A stretch of DNA of 64,000 nucleotides from Pseudomonas sp. S06B 330 (GCF_002845275.2 NZ_CP088149.1:411501-475500), one strand, 5' to 3'; counted from the first letter of the stretch, positions 33,109-43,479 are shown. Notes: generated by a model from the letters alone, not told the origin. Program-made: numbers and translations.

Positions 33109-33552
33109 CACGTACTGGCCGCTAAACAGCACGGCGGCCTCATCACTACCGGCGTTGGTGACTTGTGTATGCAGGTTCAGGCGCGCACGACCACGGCGCT
33201 GGTAGGTGGCAACGAAGCGTTCCCAAACCTTCTCCTCCGGCGCTTGGCAGGCGGCGATAGCTACTCCGGTCACTGGCAGCGGATAGCTGATGTGCCCTTC
33301 CTGAATGACGATATGACCGTCGTCGATCCCTGCCTCACGCAGGCGCAAGTGCAACCAGCCCCAGCCAACCAGTACGGCCGCGCAGTACAAGCTGCCACCG
33401 AACATAGTGCTCTTGTGGTTGACGTTAGCGGCCAACGGCAGCTGCAGGCGCAGTTGGTGCTGTTGCCAGTCGAGTACCTGCAAACCCATCTCGCGGGTCA
33501 GGGGGATGTCGCTGTGTAGCACTGACTCCAGGTAGTGGCTGTCTGTGGTCAT
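33097..33552 (-). CDS. YiiD C-terminal-type thioesterase
   Basis: A 151-residue hotdog-fold protein matching the thioesterase domain found at the C-terminus of YiiD. Visible family features are NHKSTMFGGSLYCAAVLVGWGW. It overlaps the dctD-like gene by 4 bp and ends inside cysQ on the opposite strand. The substrate is unknown; being the last gene of the operon suggests co-expression with the two-component system. Confidence 0.8.
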   Translation of the reverse strand: MTTDSHYLESVLHSDIPLTREMGLQVLDWQQHQLRLQLPLAANVNHKSTMFGGSLYCAAVLVGWGWLHLRLREAGIDDGHIVIQEGHISYPLPVTGVAIAACQAPEEKVWERFVATYQRRGRARLNLHTQVTNAGSDEAAVLFSGQYVLHR

Positions 33553-34961
33553 GGGCGGTTGTCCTCCAGATCGTCAGTGCTGCTGTTGCTGTCAGCGAAG
33601 CTCAGGCCGTGCTTGCGCAGCTTGTCATGCAGGGTCTTGCGTGGAATCCCGAGTGCTTCGGCAAGGCTGCGCATGGAGCTGTGCGGCTGGGTCAGTTCGG
33701 CGGCAATCAGCGAACGCTCGAAGTGCTCGACCTGCTCACTGAGGTTACCACTGCCAGGTATTGCAGGGTGTTCCTGGAAATGTGGTGGTGCTTCGCCATC
33801 GAGCGCCAGCTCCAGCCCTAGGGCGAAGCGTTCAGCGGCATTTTGCAGTTCACGTACGTTGCCTGGCCAATTGTGGCGCAGTAACAGCGCACGCTGCGCC
33901 GGTTGCAACGCGTGAGCCGATAGGCCATGACGCGCGCTGGCAGCATCGGCGAAATGCTGGAACAGCACGAGGATGTCATCACCGCGTTCGCGCAGCGGCG
34001 GAATACGCAGGGGGGCGACATTCAGGCGGTAGTAAAGGTCGGCACGGAAGCGGCCTTGGTCGGCAGCCTGTCGCAAGTCTTCCTTGGTAGCGGCAATGAT
34101 GCGGATATCCAGCGGAATCTGCTGGTTGCCACCCAGGCGCTCGACCACCCGTTCCTGCAGCAAACGCAGTAGTTTGACCTGTACATCCAGGCTCATGCTT
34201 TCGATTTCATCGAGAAACAGCGTGCCGCCATTGGCGAACTCGAACTTGCCGATTCGGCGTTTCTGCGCACCAGTGAACGCACCGGGTTCGTGGCCGAACA
34301 GTTCACTTTCGACCACCGATTCGGCCAGGGCGCCGGCATTGATAGCGACAAAAGGACCGTCGCGTCGGCTCGACAGGTCATGCAGCGCTCGGGCTACCAC
34401 TTCCTTGCCTGCGCCCGTCTCGCCGAGGATCAGTACATCGGCGCGGGTGCCGGCCAGCGCGCCGATTTGCTCGCGCAGGCGCTGTATAGGCGACGAGTGG
34501 CCAACCAGCCGCGTACTCAGTTCCTGGCGGTCGCTCAGGGCCAGGCGCAGACTGCGGTTGTCCAGTACCAGGCGACGCAGGGCCAGGGCGCGGCGCACGC
34601 TGTCGAGCAGGGCATCGCTGGCGAAGGGTTTCTCGAGAAAATCATAGGCCCCAGCGCGCATGGCCTGTACCGCCAGGGGCACGTCGCCATGACCGGTAAT
34701 CAGCAACACCGGCAGATCGGGGTCCTGGGCATGCACCTGTTGCAGCAGCTCCAGGCCATCGATGCCAGGCATGCGGATATCGCTGACCAGCACGCCTGGC
34801 CAGTCCGGTTCGATGCGTCCGGCCAGGTTCTGGGCATCGCTCAGGGACAAGACTTTAAGGCCGGCAAGATCCAGGGTCTGGCTCAGTGCCTGGCGCAGGT
34901 GTGGGTCGTCGTCGACCAGGATCACCTGTACCTGACTGTCAATGAGCGGCTCGGTTGTCAT
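33549..34961 (-). CDS. dctD: Sigma-54-dependent response regulator, DctD-like
   Basis: NtrC-class activator, 470 residues. Domains: receiver with Asp61 in VLVSDIRMPG; AAA+ domain with Walker A GETGAGKE, the sigma-54 contact loop GAFTGA and FLDEIESM; C-terminal Fis-type helix-turn-helix (LAEALGIPRKTLHDKLRKHG). It overlaps its kinase gene by 4 bp. The DctD name rests on similarity and on the rml-dctBD neighbourhood known in P. aeruginosa; an amino-acid-responsive paralogue cannot be excluded. Confidence 0.82.
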   Translation of the reverse strand: MTTEPLIDSQVQVILVDDDPHLRQALSQTLDLAGLKVLSLSDAQNLAGRIEPDWPGVLVSDIRMPGIDGLELLQQVHAQDPDLPVLLITGHGDVPLAVQAMRAGAYDFLEKPFASDALLDSVRRALALRRLVLDNRSLRLALSDRQELSTRLVGHSSPIQRLREQIGALAGTRADVLILGETGAGKEVVARALHDLSSRRDGPFVAINAGALAESVVESELFGHEPGAFTGAQKRRIGKFEFANGGTLFLDEIESMSLDVQVKLLRLLQERVVERLGGNQQIPLDIRIIAATKEDLRQAADQGRFRADLYYRLNVAPLRIPPLRERGDDILVLFQHFADAASARHGLSAHALQPAQRALLLRHNWPGNVRELQNAAERFALGLELALDGEAPPHFQEHPAIPGSGNLSEQVEHFERSLIAAELTQPHSSMRSLAEALGIPRKTLHDKLRKHGLSFADSNSSTDDLEDNRP

Positions 34962-36772
34962 GCCGATGGGTCCTCCGAGGTTTGCAGGTTGGCGCCGGGT
35001 TTGGCCATGCGCAGTTGCAGGGTAAGCAGGGCGCCACCTTCGGGGTGGTTGCCAAGCAGCAACTCGCCGCCTAGCGCGCGCATCAAGGTATCGCAGATCG
35101 CCAGGCCCAGCCCAAGACCTTGGGTACGTGTCTTGGTGGTGAAAAAGGGCTCACGGGCACGGGCCAGCGCTTCGCTGGTGAAACCGGGACCGTTGTCGCG
35201 AATGTAGAGGTAGACGTTGCCGTCGCGCTGTTCGGCACTGAGCATGAGCCTGCGCGGGTTGGCTTTTTCGGTCAGGGCATCGAGGGCGTTGGCTAACAGA
35301 TTTCCCAGTACCTGACGTAAGCGGGTCTCACCCGCCTGGACCCATAGCGTCGCGTCCGGCAGATCGCGCACCAACTCCACGGCCATGGCCCGGCGACGTT
35401 TGGCCAGCAGGGCCAAGGCGTCATCCAGCGCTGGCTGCAGTGCCACGCTTTCCGGCGCATGACGGTCACGACGAGCGAACGCACGCAGGTGGGCAATGAT
35501 CGAGGCCATGCGCCCGGTCAGTTCGCTGATCAGCTTGAGGTTGCTGCGTGCGTCATCGGTGCGCTGATGGTCGAGGAGGATCTCGGCATTTTCTGCATAG
35601 CTGCGGATTGCCGCCAGCGGCTGATTGAGTTCGTGACTGATGCTTGCCGACATGGTCCCCAGTACCGACAGTTTGCCGGCCTGGACCAACTCGTCCTGGG
35701 CTCGCACCAATTCCTGCTGGGCTTGCTCACGCTCCAGTACTTCACTTTTCAGGCGGCTGTTCAGGCCTTCGAGGTCGGCGGTGCGTTCAATCACCCGCTT
35801 CTCCAGTTCCTGGCGTGCGTGAGCCTCGAAGTCGATGCGGTCCATGTAGTGACGTCGACGTTGCATGATCAAACCAAGCAACAGCATCAGTACCAGCAAG
35901 GCGGCGGCACCGATTGCGACCACGGTGTTTACCGAACGGTCGATCAAGGTTCTCGGTGCGAGGATGCTGACCTGCCAACCGGTTTCCTCGATAGCCTGGG
36001 TCTGGATCAACCAGGCTTGCTCGTTGAGGTTCAGGGGCTGAGGCGTCTGGGTCGGGTAGGGCTGGATGGCGGTAATCGCCTCGCGTTCAGCGTCGGTCAG
36101 CGGCCGGGTGGCACGGAAGCGCCAGTCTGGGCGGGAGGTCAGGATCACCACGCCGTTGTGGTCAGTCAGAAGTAACTGCTCGGGGGTTTTACCCCACAGG
36201 GTTTCGGTGTGATCCAGATCGACCTTAACTACCAATGCACCGATGATCTCGTCGCCGTCACGCACGGCGGCGGCGAAGAAATAGCCGCGTTTGGCCGATG
36301 TCGTGCCCTGGCCAAAGAAGCGTCCCAGGCGTCCGGCAACGGCTTCAGTGTAATAAGGACGAAATGCGAAATTTCGGCCAATGAAACTATCGTGCTTGTC
36401 CCAATTGGAGGCCGCCAATGTGTTGCCCTTGGCATCCATCAAGTACATGACTTCGGCGCCCGTCTGGGTGGCGATGTTCTTGAGCAGGCGGTTGGCGTTG
36501 GTCAGGGTTTCCAGGCGGATTGGATCGGCCAGCACCGCACGCAAGGCGGGCAGGTCACCGAGGATCTGCGGCAGGGTTTCATAGCGGTGCAGGGTGCCGA
36601 GCAAGTTGGCGACGTACAGGTCCAGGATCTGGCGGTTCTGGCCGGCCAGTTCGCCCTGGTAGTAGTGCTTGGCCAAGTGCTGCAAGGGCCAGAGCAAAGG
36701 CGCCAGGCATATCGCCAGTAGTGCCAGGCTGCGCCATCGAGGACGGCGGGGAAGAGGTGGAGTCTTGGTCAT
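34958..36772 (-). CDS. dctB: Sensor histidine kinase, DctB-like
   Basis: Membrane sensor kinase, 604 residues. TM1 is near residues 15-31 and TM2 near 284-303, enclosing a large periplasmic double-PAS/Cache sensor domain. A coiled coil (about 310-365) leads to the HisKA box SASISHELNQPLAAIR with His380 and a C-terminal ATPase domain (NLLANALDAL, RDNGPGF, GLGLGLAI). In DctB the Cache domain binds C4-dicarboxylates. No dctA or dctPQM transporter gene lies in the window, so the ligand is inferred. Confidence 0.83.
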   Translation of the reverse strand: MTKTPPLPRRPRWRSLALLAICLAPLLWPLQHLAKHYYQGELAGQNRQILDLYVANLLGTLHRYETLPQILGDLPALRAVLADPIRLETLTNANRLLKNIATQTGAEVMYLMDAKGNTLAASNWDKHDSFIGRNFAFRPYYTEAVAGRLGRFFGQGTTSAKRGYFFAAAVRDGDEIIGALVVKVDLDHTETLWGKTPEQLLLTDHNGVVILTSRPDWRFRATRPLTDAEREAITAIQPYPTQTPQPLNLNEQAWLIQTQAIEETGWQVSILAPRTLIDRSVNTVVAIGAAALLVLMLLLGLIMQRRRHYMDRIDFEAHARQELEKRVIERTADLEGLNSRLKSEVLEREQAQQELVRAQDELVQAGKLSVLGTMSASISHELNQPLAAIRSYAENAEILLDHQRTDDARSNLKLISELTGRMASIIAHLRAFARRDRHAPESVALQPALDDALALLAKRRRAMAVELVRDLPDATLWVQAGETRLRQVLGNLLANALDALTEKANPRRLMLSAEQRDGNVYLYIRDNGPGFTSEALARAREPFFTTKTRTQGLGLGLAICDTLMRALGGELLLGNHPEGGALLTLQLRMAKPGANLQTSEDPSA

Positions 36773-36807
36773 CGTAACTGCGCCAGAATGATCTGGCGCA
36801 TTATGCG

Positions 36808-37683
36808 CTACTTCAGGCAGTCAATCAGCGCTTGCTGCCAGTGCGGTTGGCTGACATTCCACTCGCGTTGCAGGCGGCCACAATCGAGGCGCGAGTTCAG
36901 CGGACGACGTGCAGGCGTTGGGTACTCGCTCGACGCAATCGGCAGCAACTCGGCACAAGGCAAGCCTTGGGCCTTGAGGTGTTCGCCAATGGCCTGGGCG
37001 AAACCGAACCAGGACGTCTCGCCCTGAGCGGTCAAGTGATAGGTGCCCCAAGCGCCGGCTTGGCCCGCCAGCCAGCGTTCGATCAGAGCGCGGGTACTCT
37101 GGGCAATGGTGCCCGCCCAGGTCGGTGCCCCGAACTGGTCGGCAACTATGCGCAGTTGTGGTTTTTCCTGCAGCAGGCGCTGCATGGTTAACAGAAAATT
37201 GCGCCCGTGCTGCGAGTACACCCAACTCGTGCGTAGGATCAAATGCTCACCACCAACAGCGGCAATGGCCTGTTCGCCGGCCAGTTTGCTACGCCCGTAG
37301 ACGCCCAACGGGTTGGGTTGGTCGTCTTCGCTATAAGCGCCAGCCTTGCTCCCGTCGAACACGTAGTCGGTGGAGTAATGGATCAGCGGGATGCCCAGCT
37401 TGGCGGCTTCCTCGGCGAAGATGCCGGGAGCCTGGGCATTGATTGCAAAGGCCAGTTCCGGCTCGCTTTCGGCCTGATCTACCGCGGTATGGGCGGCGGC
37501 GTTGATGATCAGGTCAGGCTTGAGTGCCTGCACGTGTTCACGGATGCCTTCGGGCTTGGCCAGGTCGAGCTGATCACGACCCAGCACATGCAACTGGCCA
37601 AGGTCGCCCAAGCGCTGTTGCAGCGCTTGGGAAACCTGGCCGTGCTGGCCGCTGATGAGGATGTTCAGTCGGCGTGCGGTCAT
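36808..37683 (-). CDS. rfbD: dTDP-4-dehydrorhamnose reductase
   Basis: Last step of dTDP-L-rhamnose synthesis, 291 residues from ATG 37683. NAD(P)-binding start NILISGQHGQVSQALQQ and the SDR catalytic YGRSKLAGE are visible, with THR..STDYVFDG pattern (HYSTDYVFDG). It overlaps rfbC by 4 bp and is the last of rfbBACD; dctB follows after 35 bp. Confidence 0.94.
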   Translation of the reverse strand: MTARRLNILISGQHGQVSQALQQRLGDLGQLHVLGRDQLDLAKPEGIREHVQALKPDLIINAAAHTAVDQAESEPELAFAINAQAPGIFAEEAAKLGIPLIHYSTDYVFDGSKAGAYSEDDQPNPLGVYGRSKLAGEQAIAAVGGEHLILRTSWVYSQHGRNFLLTMQRLLQEKPQLRIVADQFGAPTWAGTIAQSTRALIERWLAGQAGAWGTYHLTAQGETSWFGFAQAIGEHLKAQGLPCAELLPIASSEYPTPARRPLNSRLDCGRLQREWNVSQPHWQQALIDCLK

Positions 37684-38225
37684 GGGAACAGATCCGCCTC
37701 TTTCAGCCATTTACCGGCCTGGTCCTTGGCGGACAGTTGCGGCGCAGCATCCAGTTGCCAGTCGATGGCCAGGTCCGGATCGTCCCAGCGAATGCAGCGT
37801 TCGGCCGCCGGGTTGTAGTAGTCGGTGGTCTTGTAGAGGAACTCGGCACTGTCACTGAGCACGACAAAACCATGGGCAAAGCCTTCCGGCACCCACAGCT
37901 GGCGATGGTTGTCGGCGGACAGCCTTACCGCAACCCATTGGCCGAAGTGTGGCGAGCTGCGCCGGATATCGACAGCCACATCCAGCACTTCACCGTGGGT
38001 GACACGCACCAGCTTGCCCTGGGTGTTTTCCAGTTGATAGTGCAGCCCGCGCAGCACACCCTTCTGCGAGCGCGAATGGTTGTCCTGGACAAAGGTCGTG
38101 GTGACGCCGGTTTTGTCTTTGAACGCCTCGGCGTTGAAGCTCTCATAGAAAAAACCGCGGCTATCACCGAACACGTTTGGTTCGATGATCAGCACGCCTG
38201 GCAGGTCGGTAGTGATGACGTTCAT
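37680..38225 (-). CDS. rfbC: dTDP-4-dehydrorhamnose 3,5-epimerase
   Basis: Cupin-fold epimerase, 181 residues, the family length. The catalytic His segment [10 protein letters not shown] and the substrate-binding [14 protein letters not shown] are present. Both ends overlap neighbouring rfb genes by 4 bp. Confidence 0.95.
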   Translation of the reverse strand: MNVITTDLPGVLIIEPNVFGDSRGFFYESFNAEAFKDKTGVTTTFVQDNHSRSQKGVLRGLHYQLENTQGKLVRVTHGEVLDVAVDIRRSSPHFGQWVAVRLSADNHRQLWVPEGFAHGFVVLSDSAEFLYKTTDYYNPAAERCIRWDDPDLAIDWQLDAAPQLSAKDQAGKWLKEADLFP

Positions 38226-39097
38226 TGATGCTCTTCCGCCAGACCGTAGAGGTATTGTCCGTAGCCGGTCTTGCCGAAAATCCTGGCGCGTTCCAGCAAT
38301 TGCGGGCGATCGATCCAGCCCTGCTGGAAGGATATTTCTTCAAGGCAGGCAACCTTCAGGCCTTGACGGTGCTCAATGGTCTGCACGTACTGCGAAGCTT
38401 CGAGCAGGCTGTCGTGGGTACCGGTATCGAGCCAGGCGAAGCCACGGCCGAAACGCTCGACGCGCAAGTCACCGCGTTGCAGGTAGGCATTGTTGACGTC
38501 GGTGATTTCCAGCTCGCCACGTGGCGACGGCTTGACGTTCTTGGCGATGTTCACCACATCGTTGTCGTAGAAGTACAGGCCGGTCACTGCATAAGGCGAC
38601 TTGGGTTTGGCGGGTTTTTCTTCGATCGACAGGGCGCGACCGTCCTGATCGAAGTCGACCACACCGAAACGCTCCGGGTCTTTGACCCAGTAGCCGAACA
38701 CCGTTGCGCCTGTGGGTTGCTTGATGGCGCGCAATAACTGCTCGCTGAAACCCTGGCCATGGAAAATGTTGTCGCCCAGAATCAGGCAGACCGAATCGTC
38801 TCCGATGAACTCTTCACCGATCAGGAAAGCCTGGGCCAGTCCGTCGGGAGAGGGCTGTTCGGCGTAGCTGATTTCGATGCCGAACTGGCTGCCGTCGCCC
38901 AGCAGTTGCTTGTACTGCGGCAAGTCATGAGGCGTGGAAATCAGCAAGATCTCCCGAATACCGGCCAGCATCAGCACCGAAATCGGGTAGTAGATCATCG
39001 GTTTGTCGTAGATTGGCAACAGTTGCTTGGAAACACCCAGGGTGATGGGGTGCAGGCGGGTGCCGGAGCCCCCTGCCAGAACGATACCTTTGGTCAT
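38222..39097 (-). CDS. rfbA: Glucose-1-phosphate thymidylyltransferase
   Basis: First enzyme of dTDP-L-rhamnose synthesis, 291 residues. Nucleotide-binding motif [13 protein letters not shown] (7-19) and [15 protein letters not shown] follow at once. Active-site segments [10 protein letters not shown] and [10 protein letters not shown] are present. It overlaps rfbB and rfbC by 4 bp each. Confidence 0.96.
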   Translation of the reverse strand: MTKGIVLAGGSGTRLHPITLGVSKQLLPIYDKPMIYYPISVLMLAGIREILLISTPHDLPQYKQLLGDGSQFGIEISYAEQPSPDGLAQAFLIGEEFIGDDSVCLILGDNIFHGQGFSEQLLRAIKQPTGATVFGYWVKDPERFGVVDFDQDGRALSIEEKPAKPKSPYAVTGLYFYDNDVVNIAKNVKPSPRGELEITDVNNAYLQRGDLRVERFGRGFAWLDTGTHDSLLEASQYVQTIEHRQGLKVACLEEISFQQGWIDRPQLLERARIFGKTGYGQYLYGLAEEHQ

Positions 39098-40176
39098 GCA
39101 ATAAGATCCTTGAAGTCACTGGCGCCCAAGCGCTGTCCTTGGTAGCTACCGTCTTGTACGCGCTGGCACCATGGCAGGTTGTCCAGGTACCACTGCACAG
39201 TCTTGCGCAGGCCGGTTTCGAATGTCTCTTCCGGGACCCAGCCCAGCTCGCGCTCAATCTTGCTGGCATCGATGGCGTAACGCTGGTCGTGGCCTGGGCG
39301 ATCCTGGACGAAGGTGATCAGGTCGGCATAGTTGGCGACACCGGCGGGGCGTTCGGGCGCGAGCTCTTCAAGCAGCGCACAGATGCCACGGACTACGTCG
39401 ATGTTCTTCTGCTCGTTGTGCCCGCCGATGTTGTAGGTCTCGCCGACCTTGCCTTCGGTCACAACTTTGAACAGGGCACGGGCGTGATCCTCGACGTACA
39501 ACCAGTCGCGAACCTGCAGGCCGTTGCCATAGACCGGCAGCGGTTTGCCCGCCAGGGCGTTGAGAATCACCAGTGGAATCAGCTTCTCCGGGAAGTGGAA
39601 CGGCCCGTAGTTGTTTGAGCAGTTGGTGATCAGTACCGGCAGGCCATAGGTACGTTGCCAGGCGCGGACCAGGTGGTCGGACGCCGCCTTACTTGCAGAG
39701 TAAGGGGAGCTTGGTGCATACGGCGTCGTTTCGGTAAACAGGTCATCGACGCCATGCAGGTCGCCATACACTTCGTCAGTGGAAATGTGATGGAAGCGAA
39801 ATGCCGCACGCTCTTGCGCCGGCAGGGTCAGCCAGTAGGCGCGAGTGGCCTCTAGCAGGCTGTAGGTCCCGACGATGTTGGTCTGGATGAAATCAGACGG
39901 GCCGTCGATCGAGCGGTCGACATGCGACTCAGCCGCCAGATGCATGATGGCATGTGGCTGGAATCGTGCCAGTACAGCGCTGACAGTCGCTTGATCAGCA
40001 ATATCGGCCTGAACAAACTCATAGCGGGTATTGGTCGCGATGCTGGTCAGCGACTCAAGGTTGCCGGCATACGTCAGCTTATCGAGGTTGAGCACTTCGT
40101 GTTCGGTATTGGTGATCAAGTGACGCACCAGCGCCGAACCGATAAAGCCGGCTCCGCCGGTGATGAGAATTCGCAT
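39094..40176 (-). CDS. rfbB: dTDP-glucose 4,6-dehydratase
   Basis: SDR-family dehydratase, 360 residues from ATG 40176. Rossmann motif TGGAGFIGS (6-14) and catalytic YSASKAASD are visible. First gene of the rhamnose operon, in the order B-A-C-D rather than the B-D-A-C order of P. aeruginosa. The promoter should lie in the 210 bp shared with the divergent aminotransferase fusion gene. Confidence 0.95.
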   Translation of the reverse strand: MRILITGGAGFIGSALVRHLITNTEHEVLNLDKLTYAGNLESLTSIATNTRYEFVQADIADQATVSAVLARFQPHAIMHLAAESHVDRSIDGPSDFIQTNIVGTYSLLEATRAYWLTLPAQERAAFRFHHISTDEVYGDLHGVDDLFTETTPYAPSSPYSASKAASDHLVRAWQRTYGLPVLITNCSNNYGPFHFPEKLIPLVILNALAGKPLPVYGNGLQVRDWLYVEDHARALFKVVTEGKVGETYNIGGHNEQKNIDVVRGICALLEELAPERPAGVANYADLITFVQDRPGHDQRYAIDASKIERELGWVPEETFETGLRKTVQWYLDNLPWCQRVQDGSYQGQRLGASDFKDLIA

Positions 40177-40386
40177 GTCGGACTGCCTTTCTTCCATAAC
40201 GGACATTGAACATTAAGCGCATAGCTTGTGGTGGGGAGCGGACTGGAGCAAGCAAAAAGCGCTGAGCAGTCGAGTTTTCCCTGAAAGCATTGAGCAGTTG
40301 AGCAAAATTTGCGCGATTTTAGCGGTTAATCTTGCTTCTCGGCAAAAGCAGTGGCGATATAAGCAACAAAAAAATGAGGTCCCGTC
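40177..40386. promoter_or_regulatory. Divergent promoter region, rfbB and aminotransferase fusion
   Basis: A 210-bp spacer between divergent genes. It contains imperfect GAGCAGT repeats (two near 40262-40300: GAGCAGTCGAG and GAGCAGTTGAG) and an AT-richer stretch around 40300-40375. No defined promoter hexamers are claimed. Confidence 0.35.
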
Positions 40387-43293
40387 ATGCCGCTCAGTAC
40401 CTTGCTCCACCGCTCCAGCCAACCGTGCCCTGATGTCAGCGAGCAGCAAGCGCTGCGGATATTGCAGGAGCACTATGGGCTCAGTGGTTCATTGCAGCCT
40501 TTGGGTAGCCAGCAGGATCTGAACTTTCGCGTTGACAGCGCGCAAGGGCGGTATGTGCTGAAAATCTGCCATGGCGATTATAGCGCCGCTGAACTGCAAG
40601 CCCAGCATGCGGCCCTCAGTTACTTGCGCGAGCGTGAGTTGCCGGTACCCGCAGTGATTACTGCAAATTCCGGTGCACAGTTACTGGCACTGGAGGTGGA
40701 GGGCCAGGCCTTGCGCGTGCGTCTGCTTGAGTACATCGAAGGTCAGCCACTGACCCGGCTCAAGTACATGGAACCAACGCTGGTCGCTGAACTGGGCAGG
40801 CTCTGCGCACGTATCGATCAGGCCTTGGTGCAATTCAGTCACCCAGGGCTTGAGCGCACATTGCAATGGGACCCGCAGCATGCCCAAGCCCTGATCGCGC
40901 ACCTGTCACCTGTGCTCAACGACGGACCGCGCAAGGCGCAACTGCTCGAAGCCACCCTTAAGGCCGAACAGCGTTTGCAACCGTTGATCGAACAATTGCC
41001 GATGCAAGCGGTGCACTTGGACATCACCGATGACAACGCCGTCTGGCAACGGGACGCACAACGGCAATGGCAACTGTGCGGCGTGATCGATTTCGGCGAC
41101 TTGTTGCGCACCTGGCGTATTGCCGACCTGTCGGTGACCTGCGCGGCCTTGCTCCATCATGCCGAGGGCGATCCGCTACGCATCTTGCCAGCCGTTCAGG
41201 CCTACCATGCGCTGAATCCGCTGAGCCAAGTTGAACTCCAGGCGCTATGGCCGATGATCGTGGCGCGCGCCGCTGTGCTGGTGCTCAGCAGTGAGCAGCA
41301 ACTGAGTGTCGATCCAGGCAATAACTACATTCGTGACAACCTTAGACACGAATGGGAAATCTTTGATGTTGCCACCAGCGTCCCATTCGAACTGATGGAA
41401 GCTGCGATTCTGCAAATCACCGGCTTCGACCTACCCCTGTCGCCCTTGCAGGCAAGCCCGTTGCTGCCTGGCGTGCAGGCCAACAGGGTCACGTCGGTGG
41501 ATCTGGGGGTGTTGAGCAACCACTTCCATGCCGGTAACTGGGAGCAACCCGGTATCGACCAGCAGCTGTTGCGTGAGCAGGCCAGTGCACAAGGGGCCGC
41601 TTGCTCGCTCTATGCGCAGTACCGTCTGTCGCAAACCCATATCGACAATCCGCAAGAGCCGAAGACCTTTGCCTTGCACGTTGAGCTGCAGCTGCCTACG
41701 GGGACTGCGTTGCAAGCCCCCTGGCCGGGGGTTTGGCAAAACACGGCCGATGGCGAGGGGTATTTGCAAGGCGCGCAGTGCAGCCTGTGGTTGCGTGGGC
41801 TGGTCGATGCCCCCGAATCCGGGTCGCAGTTGACCAACGGTCAGTGCCTGGGGCACATCGATGGGCTGTTGAGCGTCCAGCTCTGCCGCGTTGCTGGCCT
41901 GTGCCCGCCCTCCTTTGTGGTGCCTTCGCGGGCCGTTGCCTGGCAAGCCCTATGCCCATCGCCGCAAGCCGTGCTTGGGTTCGCCTGTGACGCTGAGCCG
42001 CTGGTTGATGCACAGCAATTGCTTGAGCGTCGCGACGCCAGTTTTGCCCGCTCGCAGAAGCACTACTATGAACAGCCACCCCATATCGAACGTGGCTGGC
42101 GCAATTACCTCTACGACATGCAGGGGCGTGCGTACCTGGACATGCTCAACAATGTCGCGGTACTTGGCCATGGTCATCCGCGGATGGCCAGTGAAGCGGC
42201 TCGGCAGTGGTCCTTGCTCAACACCAACTCACGCTTTCATTACGCGGCCATTGCCGAGTTTTCCGAACGCTTGCTGGAGCTGGCGCCCGATACCATGGAC
42301 CGGGTGTTCCTGGTCAACAGTGGCACCGAGGCAAACGACCTGGCCATTCGTTTGGCATGGGCCTACAGCGGTGGCCGGGACATGCTCAGCGTGCTGGAGG
42401 CCTACCACGGCTGGTCAGTGGCGACCGACGCGATTTCCACCTCGATTGCCGACAACCCCCAGGCGCTGAGCACTCGGCCTGACTGGGTGCATCCGGTGAT
42501 TGCGCCGAACACCTACCGCGGTGCCTATCGCGGTGACGACAGCAGCACCGACTATCTGCGTGACGTCGATGCCAAGCTGGCAGCCGTGGCTGCCGATCAG
42601 CGGCAACTGGCCGGCTTCATTTGCGAGCCGGTGTATGGCAATGCTGGTGGCATTTCATTGCCGTCGGGTTACCTGCAACAGGCCTATGCCAAGGTACGTG
42701 CCGCCGGTGGCGTGTGCATCGCCGATGAAGTACAGGTCGGCTATGGCCGGCTTGGTGAGTATTTCTGGGGCTTTGAACAACAAGGCGTGGTGCCGGACAT
42801 CATCACCATGGCCAAGGGTATGGGCAATGGCCAGCCGCTGGGGGCGGTGATCACCCGTCGGGAGATAGCCGAAGCGCTGGAAGCTGAGGGCTACTTTTTC
42901 TCATCTGCCGGCGGCAGCCCGGTCAGTTGCCGGATCGGCATTGCCGTGCTGGATGTCATGGGCGAGGAAGGTTTGTGGGACAACGCCCGAGATGTGGGCA
43001 GGTACTTCAAGGCGCGCCTGCAAGGTTTAGTCGATAAACATCCGCTAGCGGGTGCCGTCCATGGTTCGGGCTTCTACTTGGGCCTGGAGCTGGTCCGCGA
43101 CCGCACCAGCCTGGAGCCGGCCAGCGAAGAAACCACCACCTTATGTAACCGTCTGCGTGACCTGGGAATTTTCATGCAGCCAACTGGCGATTACTTGAAC
43201 ATCCTCAAGATCAAGCCGCCGATGTGCACCACTCGGGAGAGCGTGGACTTCTTCGTAGACAGCATCGACAGGGTGCTCTCAGAAGCCCTCTAG
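40387..43293 (+). CDS. Kinase-aminotransferase fusion (APH-like + lipoyl/M23-like + class III aminotransferase)
   Basis: A 968-residue three-part protein. Residues 1-345 are an APH/choline-kinase-like domain with the Brenner motif HLDITDDN (H210, D212, N217) and IDFGD (234-238). Residues about 390-545 resemble the beta-rich M23/biotinyl-lipoyl-like insert of such fusions, without convincing metallopeptidase His residues. Residues about 565-968 are a class III PLP aminotransferase with DEVQVGYGR (Asp780) and the PLP Lys810 in MAKGMGNG. It lies upstream of aguBA but has its own terminator. A small aminoalcohol or amine phosphate substrate is inferred. Confidence 0.86.
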   Translation: MPLSTLLHRSSQPCPDVSEQQALRILQEHYGLSGSLQPLGSQQDLNFRVDSAQGRYVLKICHGDYSAAELQAQHAALSYLRERELPVPAVITANSGAQLLALEVEGQALRVRLLEYIEGQPLTRLKYMEPTLVAELGRLCARIDQALVQFSHPGLERTLQWDPQHAQALIAHLSPVLNDGPRKAQLLEATLKAEQRLQPLIEQLPMQAVHLDITDDNAVWQRDAQRQWQLCGVIDFGDLLRTWRIADLSVTCAALLHHAEGDPLRILPAVQAYHALNPLSQVELQALWPMIVARAAVLVLSSEQQLSVDPGNNYIRDNLRHEWEIFDVATSVPFELMEAAILQITGFDLPLSPLQASPLLPGVQANRVTSVDLGVLSNHFHAGNWEQPGIDQQLLREQASAQGAACSLYAQYRLSQTHIDNPQEPKTFALHVELQLPTGTALQAPWPGVWQNTADGEGYLQGAQCSLWLRGLVDAPESGSQLTNGQCLGHIDGLLSVQLCRVAGLCPPSFVVPSRAVAWQALCPSPQAVLGFACDAEPLVDAQQLLERRDASFARSQKHYYEQPPHIERGWRNYLYDMQGRAYLDMLNNVAVLGHGHPRMASEAARQWSLLNTNSRFHYAAIAEFSERLLELAPDTMDRVFLVNSGTEANDLAIRLAWAYSGGRDMLSVLEAYHGWSVATDAISTSIADNPQALSTRPDWVHPVIAPNTYRGAYRGDDSSTDYLRDVDAKLAAVAADQRQLAGFICEPVYGNAGGISLPSGYLQQAYAKVRAAGGVCIADEVQVGYGRLGEYFWGFEQQGVVPDIITMAKGMGNGQPLGAVITRREIAEALEAEGYFFSSAGGSPVSCRIGIAVLDVMGEEGLWDNARDVGRYFKARLQGLVDKHPLAGAVHGSGFYLGLELVRDRTSLEPASEETTTLCNRLRDLGIFMQPTGDYLNILKIKPPMCTTRESVDFFVDSIDRVLSEAL

Positions 43294-43304
43294 CTCGCGA
43301 GCTG

Positions 43305-43347
43305 AAAGCCGGTTAACTCGATTGTTATCGGGTTAACCGGCTTTTTT
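43305..43347 (+). terminator. Intrinsic terminator after the aminotransferase fusion
   Basis: AAAGCCGGTTAAC (43305-43317) pairs with GTTAACCGGCTTT (43332-43344), followed by T residues. It starts 12 bp after the stop codon and separates the fusion gene from aguBA. Confidence 0.93.
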
Positions 43348-43479
43348 GTGCCTGTTATTTTTATATCTCAGCTTTCAAAGCCGATATTTATCGGATATAA
43401 AGTCGTCCGTCCACCCCTGCAATCTGTTTTCGGTCGTCTGCACGGTCAGCCGGCCCAGTCATCCTTCGAGGAGGTTTTC

